A DNA stretch of 9,916 nucleotides. Source: Epulopiscium sp. Nele67-Bin004 (lineage in GTDB: Bacteria > Bacillota_A > Clostridia > Lachnospirales > Cellulosilyticaceae). Location: positions 1 to 9,916 of the forward strand of contig LNZQ01000095.1 in the NCBI GenBank assembly GCA_002007315.1, written 5' to 3'. This document shows, piece by piece, positions 1-5,710 of this stretch. Under the pieces are notes generated by a model. That model saw only the letters and a program-made list of their open reading frames with translations. It was not told where the DNA came from and made no database searches. The stretch's first letter is position 1. Each line of letters begins with the position of its first letter. Both the position numbers and the translations under genes were made by a program.

Positions 1-319
1 TATAAGATGTGCCATCAGCTTGCTCAGTAATTGTTACACCTTCACGGCTACTTCCAAAAACAGCATCAACTATAAACTCTCTATGTTCAACCCCCATATC
101 TATTGGGGTTATATATACAGTGTTGGTTGGCATGTATTGTTTTGGTAATTCAGTATCAATTAATATATTTTCTGACTCTAAAAAATCTACTATTTTATTT
201 ATACTATCCTCACTTAACCTATATATTGCAATATATTTTTGATAATTTCCAAACCCTAGGCAAATGTTTAGTATTAAAAAGATTATTAATAGATAATTTA
301 GTGCTTTATTACCGTCCAA
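1..319 (-). CDS. yycI: YycI-like WalK accessory membrane protein, N-terminal part (runs off window)
   Basis: This partial reading frame opens with a TTG start at 319 and stays open for 106 codons to the window edge. The N-terminus, (M)DGNKALNYLLIIFLILNICLG, is typical of YycI: a very short cytoplasmic end, one membrane helix (about residues 8-24), then an extracytoplasmic domain. Residues 25-60 look helical, and a beta-rich part begins near residue 66 (TNTVYITP). YycI is known to interact with YycH and the sensor kinase WalK at the membrane and tune its activity. The start is supported by AGAAGGG six bases upstream; there is no ATG in frame before residue 63. It lies 23 bases after the yycH stop, so the two are probably cotranscribed. 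The identification rests on the N-terminal pattern plus position after yycH; the C-terminal two thirds cannot be seen. Confidence 0.8.
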   Translation of the reverse strand, partial: MDGNKALNYLLIIFLILNICLGFGNYQKYIAIYRLSEDSINKIVDFLESENILIDTELPKQYMPTNTVYITPIDMGVEHREFIVDAVFGSSREGVTITEQADGTSY

Positions 320-325
320 AAACAG

Positions 326-332
326 CCCTTCT
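326..332 (-). promoter_or_regulatory. Ribosome binding site of yycI
   Basis: The minus strand reads AGAAGGG, separated by six bases (CTGTTT) from the TTG codon at 319. This site decides the non-ATG start of yycI, since no other start codon nearby has a comparable upstream site. Confidence 0.65.
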
Positions 333-342
333 TTCTAATTGA

Positions 343-1689
343 TTAAGGAACATACCAAATTCCTTCATATTGTACTCCCCAATTTAAATTTATAACACTA
401 TTACTGTTTTCTAACACATATATTAACTCCACACTGTCAAATATAGGTTGCTCTACCCCTAAGCTACGCAGGTTACTATACATCCTATCAATTGGAGAAG
501 CATAACCTTCTGAAATTAGGCGAGTCCCCGAAACATAATCTGGATAAATATTATAAGTTATCCACTTACCTTCAACAACTCTATAATCTTTTACTTTGAT
601 TGTTATAGCCGATGTTATATCCAGTTTTCGTTGCATATTTGTTCCTATATTAACTTTATGACCCTCATATATTATGTCAAATTCAAATACATACGCCCCT
701 TGGTCAATATTTATGTTGCTTAAATATAAGTTTTCTTTTATAGAGGGTGAAATCGCTTGAGTTTCTTCTATAAAATCTACTGCTATATCATACCCCTCAA
801 TCCTAGTCATTGGATTAGTTGTGTTTCCGCTGACCAAATTTATATATTGTATCACTCCACTGTTGTTATATCGTACAATACTTTTTAGTGGCTCAGTAAA
901 TTCTATCGTTCCACCAAATAAAACTTTTGTTTCCTTCATTATAGGCTTTTCAAAAAATTGGTCTACATAGCCTTCTAAAGCTATCATTTGATTTGCTGTA
1001 TCAATCAAATCATTTTTAAATATAATAGGTGTATATTTTAATGGTATTGCTTCGCTTGTATTTGCTAAAAAAACATTGCCTCGTATAAACTGGCTTTTTA
1101 TATCTGTAATGCTAGGTTGATATTGTATAACATTATTGTTATCATTATCTATCTCAAACATAGAATAAATTTTGTTAAAATCGTAATCTCTGTTGTGTAA
1201 TATTACTTCTAAATAATATTCATTAATCTCATTTATTAAATAAATTGCAGTTTGTGATGCACTCGACTCGTCAAACTTAATTAACACAGAGTCTATTTTA
1301 TAGTTATATTGTAACGGCACGCTCTTCCCAACAATCTCATCAATTGTTACAGGAATACTGTATTGATATATAATTCCCTTTTGTGTCAATATATCTTGCC
1401 AATCTCCCATACTATACCCAAGTTCTTCAAAATTGTTGTAGCTTAACAGTGCTTCTTGAAGTTGTGAACTAATCGCATCATATTCATTTTGACTATCAGT
1501 TATACGATATGCTTTTGTATATTTCCCCCCAGTATTTATCCATATACTTTCTGGTGTTATTGGATATAATGTATTATCCATTTGCACGCCAACGAGGCTA
1601 TACCAAGGCATTTTTCCCCCTGTCCATAGCCCCATAGTCTGCAATATGCTAGCTACAATCAAAATTCCTAAAATGACTATCTTGTTCAT
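343..1689 (-). CDS. yycH: YycH, extracytoplasmic regulator of the WalK kinase
   Basis: This 448-residue protein is close to the usual YycH length (about 440-450). It has a short cytoplasmic N-terminus (MNK), a single membrane helix at about residues 4-22, and a long extracytoplasmic part. The segment around residues 240-285 (YVDQFFEKP, then IVRYNNSGVIQYINLVSG) matches the conserved YycH pattern in which FF.(D/K)P is followed later by a strand reading (V)RYY..G.(L/I)(E/Q)Y.NP. Residues 300-448 form the beta-rich C-terminal lobe that resembles YycI (YDIAVDFIEE, and an aromatic-rich end, WGVQYEGIWYVP). In Bacillus YycH and YycI restrain WalK, whereas in Staphylococcus aureus they activate it; which applies here cannot be told. 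ATG is the start, with GGAG at 1702-1705 twelve bases upstream, a rather long spacing. It begins three bases after the stop of the 190-residue gene, which implies one transcript. Confidence 0.85.
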   Translation of the reverse strand: MNKIVILGILIVASILQTMGLWTGGKMPWYSLVGVQMDNTLYPITPESIWINTGGKYTKAYRITDSQNEYDAISSQLQEALLSYNNFEELGYSMGDWQDILTQKGIIYQYSIPVTIDEIVGKSVPLQYNYKIDSVLIKFDESSASQTAIYLINEINEYYLEVILHNRDYDFNKIYSMFEIDNDNNNVIQYQPSITDIKSQFIRGNVFLANTSEAIPLKYTPIIFKNDLIDTANQMIALEGYVDQFFEKPIMKETKVLFGGTIEFTEPLKSIVRYNNSGVIQYINLVSGNTTNPMTRIEGYDIAVDFIEETQAISPSIKENLYLSNINIDQGAYVFEFDIIYEGHKVNIGTNMQRKLDITSAITIKVKDYRVVEGKWITYNIYPDYVSGTRLISEGYASPIDRMYSNLRSLGVEQPIFDSVELIYVLENSNSVINLNWGVQYEGIWYVP

Positions 1690-1692
1690 TTA

Positions 1693-2265
1693 CTAATTAA
1701 TCTCCAACATCATAGTTATTTCTTGTTCAATTGAATCAGCTTTTTCTACTAGTCCATCTGGCAAGTCACTTGTAGTACTGATTATGAAGTTTTTAAGTAA
1801 TGCTTTGTTTTCATCTGGCTGTCTGTATATTTCAAGTTGTATATGAGAGTTAACTTCATCAGCCTCATGCATATACGAAACTATTATTACGTTATGTCTA
1901 TCACCAAGTTCAATAAGTTGATTAAATGTTTGTGTTGCTCCAACTGGTTCAAGGTCATATATATTTAACACATCTTCACCTTGATATACAGTAATAGCAA
2001 TTAATGTACCTTCACGAGCTTCACCCATCATATTTATCTGACTTTCAAACGTAGTAACTAAGCTTTTATCTGTTATTATAGGCCTTGCAATTCTAACATA
2101 CTCATCTTCTTCAAATAAAACAGACTCATCTATACTAACAACAGATAATGTATTTATTGCCTCAGTTATATCACTGCTTGTGATTTCTGACGCAAAAACA
2201 TTTGAAGAACAAACAAAAAAGCAACTTATAATAATCAGTTTATAAATATAATTTTCTATTTTCAA
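1693..2265 (-). CDS. Unrecognised secreted 190-residue protein in the walK-yycH gap
   Basis: I do not recognise this family. The N-terminus (KIENYIYKLIIISCFFVCSSNVFA, then SE) is a signal peptide: a lysine, a hydrophobic core at about residues 10-20, and an AxA-like VFA cleavage site near residue 25. Cys15 in IISC loosely fits a lipobox, but it comes very early in the hydrophobic stretch, so signal peptidase I cleavage is more likely. The mature part (about 165 residues) alternates strands and helices: an acidic N-terminal helix (SSDITEAINTLSVV), strands such as GTLIAITVYQ and VIIVSYM, a central helix (ATQTFNQLIELG) and a C-terminal helix. It lacks cysteines and obvious catalytic motifs. Start is TTG, with GGGGGAGG five bases upstream. 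Between walK (97 bases before) and yycH (3 bases after), a role in the WalK/YycHI extracytoplasmic complex is plausible but inferred from position only. Confidence 0.85.
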   Translation of the reverse strand: MKIENYIYKLIIISCFFVCSSNVFASEITSSDITEAINTLSVVSIDESVLFEEDEYVRIARPIITDKSLVTTFESQINMMGEAREGTLIAITVYQGEDVLNIYDLEPVGATQTFNQLIELGDRHNVIIVSYMHEADEVNSHIQLEIYRQPDENKALLKNFIISTTSDLPDGLVEKADSIEQEITMMLEIN

Positions 2266-2270
2266 TCTAG

Positions 2271-2278
2271 CCTCCCCC
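2271..2278 (-). promoter_or_regulatory. Ribosome binding site of the 190-residue secreted protein gene
   Basis: The minus strand reads GGGGGAGG, five bases (CTAGA) before the TTG codon at 2265. The strong match fixes the TTG as the start; the signal peptide begins directly after it. Confidence 0.7.
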
Positions 2279-2298
2279 TTTCGTAAATTATTGGTCTG

Positions 2299-2309
2299 AT
2301 TATATTATA
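2299..2309 (-). promoter_or_regulatory. Overlapping TATAAT -10 elements of a predicted promoter for orf190-yycH-yycI
   Basis: Two perfect TATAAT hexamers overlap on the minus strand (2309-2304 and 2304-2299). No good -35 hexamer lies 16-18 bases upstream; that position is instead occupied by the downstream half of a perfect WalR box (2320-2336). A poor -35 covered by an activator site is the usual layout of an activator-dependent promoter. AT-rich DNA often gives TATAAT by chance, so the promoter call depends largely on its placement beside the box. Confidence 0.45.
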
Positions 2310-2319
2310 TAATAATTGT

Positions 2320-2358
2320 GTTACATTCATATTACAACATACTAACTATTAGTTTACA
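2320..2358 (-). promoter_or_regulatory. WalR box with phased extra half-sites upstream of orf190-yycH-yycI
   Basis: On the minus strand the core at 2336-2320 reads TGTAAT-N5-TGTAAC. This matches the published WalR/YycF consensus TGTWAH-N5-TGTWAH at every defined base. Two more elements continue the 11-base spacing upstream: AGTTAG at 2347-2342 (4 of 6 matches) and TGTAAA at 2358-2353 (6 of 6). Four elements therefore fall on the same helix face, starting directly after the walK stop codon. The box lies 10-15 bases upstream of the two TATAAT elements, overlapping where -35 should be. Since the WalR gene is in the same locus, feedback control of the downstream genes is the natural reading. The consensus match is seen; binding and direction of regulation are inferred. 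Confidence 0.6.
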
Positions 2359-2362
2359 GTTA

Positions 2363-4168
2363 TCAATCAAAATCCAATTCAAGTCGGCTAAATGTCATAG
2401 TAACTTCTGTTCCTCTACCAAGTGCACTATTTATTTCAATTGTGCCCCCATGTAACTCAACCATTTCTTTTGCAATGGACAACCCAAGTCCTGTGCCACC
2501 CATCTGGCGTGACCTTGCTTTGTCCGCACGATAAAATCGTTCAAAAATACGTTCTAAATCTTGCTTTGAAATTCCTATTCCAGAGTCAGTGATTTTTATT
2601 ATCACTTTGCTATCTTGATGCAATAATTTTATTACAATTTTGCCCGAGTTTGGAGTATATTTTATTGCGTTTGATACTATATTGTGGAAAATTTGTCGTA
2701 GTCTAGAACTGTCTCCCTCAATCAAATAATCGTCTCTTCTTACATAGTCTAAAATCACTTTATGACCTTTCATGCTTGCTTGAAGTTGCTGTGCCTCAAC
2801 AGTCTCTTCTATAAGCTCACCAACATCAACCACATGCCTTGTAAGGCTCATTTGTTTATTATCTATTCTAGATAGCTCAAGTAAATCTTGTACTAAGTTT
2901 GTCATTCTATCTGTTTCTTTTTCCATAACACTTAAAAAATTTAGTGCCAAATCTTTATCTTCAATTGCACCGCCTAGCAATGTTTCAGTATAGCTTTTTA
3001 CAGTTGTAAGCGGTGTTCTAAGTTCATGCGAGACGTTTGCAACAAAATCTTTACGCATTTGGTCTAACTTTTGTTGAGAAGTGACATCTTGCATCACGAC
3101 TGTTAGTCCTTCTATATCGCCATGACTACTTTCATATGGAGCAAAGTGTAAATTGATATATTTGTCATCAAATTCCATCAGTATACCTTTGTTATTAATA
3201 CTATTTGACATAATTGAGTCAAAAGAAATATTTAATCCATACTTCGGAAATATATAGTCAAATCTATGGTCAATTTTTGTTTCTCCTAACATATCATAAC
3301 AAACAGAGTTTGCATGTATTAACACCCCTTGACGATTAAATGCCATAACTCCATCTGCAAGATTTTCAAGAATTCTCCCAAGCTTATTTTTTTCACTAGA
3401 CATATCAAGCATGCTGCGTCTAAGTTCAAATGCCATAAAATTAAAACTTTGGGTAAGTTGTCCTATTTCGTCATTGGACGCTATTGGTATTTTTTGAAAC
3501 GCACCCTCAACCAACATTTTTGCACTTGTTGTTAGTGCCTTTATTGGTTGAGTAATCATTCTTGAAAACATCGCACTAAATACACCTGCTAACGCAAGTG
3601 CCAGCATTGTTCCCATCCCAAGTGTGCTCATAACTTCATCAACATTGTTATAAATTTCTGCGGTACTTGTTATCACATATATAATCGCATACATCTCTTC
3701 TGAATTGCTTTTTATAGGCAATGCATGTTCAACAGTACTTTGCTTATCGGTCACAAAATATTGCCAATCTGTCGTTGTTGCAACTCCTAAAGAAAGTGTT
3801 CTATTTACAACGCCTGAAAACCCGTTTGCATGATTTGTTGGTACGTAATCACCACGCATAAAAGCTTTACCCAATGCAATTTGAACGTACCCATTTCCAT
3901 CTAAAATGTATATATCAATATCTTCATTTACATTAATCAAGTTTTTTAGTGTGTCAACCATGTTTTCTCTATCACTTTCAAAGTCTAACACACCCTCAAT
4001 CCACAACAAGTCTCTTACAGAAATTGCCGTAGATTCAATTGACGATTTTGCTCGTTTAAAATATTGGTCTTCAATTTTTAAAATAATAAAACTACCACTT
4101 GCAATCATAATTACTAATACAATACTTAGGTATATACCTATAATTTTCCACTGGATACTCACTCTCAT
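2363..4168 (-). CDS. walK: WalK (YycG/VicK) cell-wall sensor histidine kinase
   Basis: This 601-residue membrane kinase senses the cell-wall state and phosphorylates WalR. Domains in order: membrane helix 1 (about 8-30); extracytoplasmic Cache-like sensor (about 31-180, with YILDGNGYVQIALG typical of this fold); membrane helix 2 (about 181-203); HAMP linker (about 204-256, with PIKALTTSAKMLVEG and NDEIGQL); PAS domain (about 262-365); HisKA with FVANVSHELRTPL, phospho-accepting His381; and HATPase with N-box HNIVSNAIKY (Asn496, Asn500), DSGIGI (Asp528), FERFYRADKAR, and glycine loop GGTGLGLSIAKEMVELHGG (from 557). The TM-Cache-TM-HAMP-PAS-kinase layout and length are those of full-length WalK, as in Bacillus and Staphylococcus; the streptococcal VicK form lacks the extracytoplasmic domain. 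ATG start, with AGAGG seven bases upstream inside the end of walR, and only three bases after the walR stop, so translational coupling is likely. All catalytic motifs are intact. Confidence 0.95.
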   Translation of the reverse strand: MRVSIQWKIIGIYLSIVLVIMIASGSFIILKIEDQYFKRAKSSIESTAISVRDLLWIEGVLDFESDRENMVDTLKNLINVNEDIDIYILDGNGYVQIALGKAFMRGDYVPTNHANGFSGVVNRTLSLGVATTTDWQYFVTDKQSTVEHALPIKSNSEEMYAIIYVITSTAEIYNNVDEVMSTLGMGTMLALALAGVFSAMFSRMITQPIKALTTSAKMLVEGAFQKIPIASNDEIGQLTQSFNFMAFELRRSMLDMSSEKNKLGRILENLADGVMAFNRQGVLIHANSVCYDMLGETKIDHRFDYIFPKYGLNISFDSIMSNSINNKGILMEFDDKYINLHFAPYESSHGDIEGLTVVMQDVTSQQKLDQMRKDFVANVSHELRTPLTTVKSYTETLLGGAIEDKDLALNFLSVMEKETDRMTNLVQDLLELSRIDNKQMSLTRHVVDVGELIEETVEAQQLQASMKGHKVILDYVRRDDYLIEGDSSRLRQIFHNIVSNAIKYTPNSGKIVIKLLHQDSKVIIKITDSGIGISKQDLERIFERFYRADKARSRQMGGTGLGLSIAKEMVELHGGTIEINSALGRGTEVTMTFSRLELDFD

Positions 4169-4171
4169 CTA

Positions 4172-4873
4172 TTATCCTCTAAAATAGTATCCCACACCAC
4201 GCTTTGTAAGTACATATGTCGCCTTTGCTGGTTCGTCTTCTATCTTCTCTCTAAGTCTTCTTACAGTAACGTCTACTGTTCTAACATCTCCAAAATATTC
4301 AAACCCCCATACCTTTTCAAGAAGTGTCTCTCTAGAAAACACTTTTCCTTTTTGGGTTGCAAGAAATCTCAACAGCTCAAATTCACGTAGAGTTAACTCT
4401 ATAACTTGACCACGTTTCATAACTTCATATTTTTCTAAGTTTATTTGCAAGTTGCCCTCTTCCACAATATTTGCATCAGTTGATTTTTTTTCACTTTCAA
4501 TTTGAACTTCTTGTATAACACGACGTAGATTAGCTTTTACTCGTGCTATTAGTTCTCTCATTCCAAATGGTTTTGTAATATAGTCATCTGCACCAATTTC
4601 AAGCCCCACAACTTTATCAATCTCTTCTGCTTTTGCTGTAAGCATTATAATTGGCATATTTTTTGTTTGTCTAACTTTTTTACAAACTTGTAACCCATCC
4701 ATTTTTGGCATCATTATGTCCAATAAAATTATGTCTGGGTCTGTTTCTTCTATTAGTTCAAGTCCTGCAACTCCATCATATGCAACCTTAACATCATAGC
4801 CCTCTTTTTCCAAATTATATTTTATAATGTCTGAAATTGCTTTTTCATCTTCTACTACTACTATCTTTGCCAT
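4172..4873 (-). CDS. walR: WalR (YycF/VicR) response regulator, OmpR/PhoB family
   Basis: This 233-residue transcription factor is the phosphorylation partner of WalK and in Firmicutes controls peptidoglycan hydrolase genes. The receiver domain (about 1-118) shows the acidic pair Glu8-Asp9 in VVEDE, phospho-accepting Asp52 in LLDIMMPKMDG, Thr79 in MLTAKAEEIDKVVGLEIGADDYITKPF, and Lys101. A linker (about 119-138) leads to a winged-helix DNA-binding domain (about 139-233) with LTLREFELLRFLA, the recognition helix region VRTVDVTVRRLREKIE, and the wing TKRGVGYYF. The ATG at 4873 is preferred over the GTG at 4882, which would add only MFI. The ATG gives the canonical MAKIVVVEDEK, has GAGGTG six bases upstream, and the GTG is itself part of that ribosome binding site. 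The gene follows the LysM gene by 45 bases and is followed by walK after three. Confidence 0.96.
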   Translation of the reverse strand: MAKIVVVEDEKAISDIIKYNLEKEGYDVKVAYDGVAGLELIEETDPDIILLDIMMPKMDGLQVCKKVRQTKNMPIIMLTAKAEEIDKVVGLEIGADDYITKPFGMRELIARVKANLRRVIQEVQIESEKKSTDANIVEEGNLQINLEKYEVMKRGQVIELTLREFELLRFLATQKGKVFSRETLLEKVWGFEYFGDVRTVDVTVRRLREKIEDEPAKATYVLTKRGVGYYFRG

Positions 4874-4879
4874 TATAAA

Positions 4880-4885
4880 CACCTC
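4880..4885 (-). promoter_or_regulatory. Ribosome binding site deciding the walR start
   Basis: GAGGTG on the minus strand lies six bases (TTTATA) before the ATG at 4873. The GTG at 4882-4880 overlaps it and has no good site of its own, so the shorter 233-residue WalR is chosen. Confidence 0.7.
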
Positions 4886-4918
4886 ATTTACTAGTTAGCA
4901 TTCCCCAAGTGCCCAAAT

Positions 4919-5698
4919 TTATTCAACACGTTCAACATCAATCTTTGGAATTTGCACTTCCGCATTTAATGTTTTTCCTATTACTATACGACTTGTTTCT
5001 GTAAGCCCCTCATTTGCATCAACTAGCTCAGCAATTGTTATGCCTAGCGAGGTTGCAACACTCCATAGAGTATCCCCTGCTTTAATTTCATATTCAACAT
5101 CAGCAGGTGTTGTTTGAGTTGCGATATCCATAAGTTTTTCCATTGATATTAATGCATCTTCTTTTGCGAATATAGCTTCAAGCCTTATATCATTTGCAAA
5201 TTCAGTTTTTATAGTACTATCTCCATAGTATTCTTTTGTTAGATTTTTAAGCAAATTATCTAACATTTCTTCAGATTCAATAATTCCTATTTTTTCACCA
5301 TCAACATATAATTCCTTAAACTCGAGTTCAAAGTCCATATTATTTCGCATATATGTCATCAAATAATTAGTTGTTATTTTGTTTCTGTTTGTCACCCTAG
5401 TTCGTGACATTGAAATATCATCTTCTGATGTTAATTTTACATTTGTATTGTAAGTTTGAGACAGTCCTGCAATGACTGCCTCCAAACTTTTTTCAATAAT
5501 ATCTTGCGACTCAACAGCCCCTACCGTTGCATCACCAATCGTAACCATATAACCATTAGGCCAAAAAGCAAATATTAATCCTAGTATAATTGCTCCTGCA
5601 ACTACTCCTATTTTTTGTATATCACTATTTTTCCTAAAATTGTTGGTTTTTTTTCTCCCGTTCAAGTATATAACTTTTTTGCTCTTAACTTTTGCCAT
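4919..5698 (-). CDS. Membrane-anchored LysM peptidoglycan-binding protein (short, no M23 peptidase)
   Basis: This 259-residue protein has a basic cytoplasmic N-terminus (about 1-27, rich in Lys/Arg), one membrane helix (about 29-46), two related extracytoplasmic repeats, and a LysM domain (about 203-247: YEIKAGDTLWSVATSLGITIAELVDANEGL, ending with IGKTLN). Each repeat begins with a short strand (IGDATVGAVES at 54; VDGEKIGIIES at 132) followed by a helix and an acidic strand. In many Clostridia this repeat-LysM arrangement is the N-terminal half of envelope peptidases that go on to G5 and M23 metallopeptidase domains. Here it stops 12 residues after the LysM, and the 45 bases before walR hold no continuation. 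It probably binds peptidoglycan at the outer membrane face without cutting it. ATG start with AAGGAGG four bases upstream; 12 bases after the SLH gene, so cotranscribed. Domain calls are by eye; the LysM is clear, the repeats less so. Confidence 0.85.
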   Translation of the reverse strand: MAKVKSKKVIYLNGRKKTNNFRKNSDIQKIGVVAGAIILGLIFAFWPNGYMVTIGDATVGAVESQDIIEKSLEAVIAGLSQTYNTNVKLTSEDDISMSRTRVTNRNKITTNYLMTYMRNNMDFELEFKELYVDGEKIGIIESEEMLDNLLKNLTKEYYGDSTIKTEFANDIRLEAIFAKEDALISMEKLMDIATQTTPADVEYEIKAGDTLWSVATSLGITIAELVDANEGLTETSRIVIGKTLNAEVQIPKIDVERVE

Positions 5699-5710
5699 AC
5701 ATCCTCCTTT

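Noticed and set aside
9..342. Plus-strand open frames of 77 and 79 codons near the left edge
   Set aside because: They lie opposite the YycI N-terminus, have no ribosome binding site and encode low-complexity hydrophobic sequence; the minus-strand frame explains the region.
2341..2352. Hairpin ACTAA-TAG-TTAGT after walK as a terminator
   Set aside because: The stem is only five A/T-rich pairs with no T-run after it; it falls inside the phased WalR half-sites, which explain it better.
3329..4187. Plus-strand open frames inside walK (3329-3535, 3906-4187)
   Set aside because: They are antisense to conserved WalK domains and have no independent signals.
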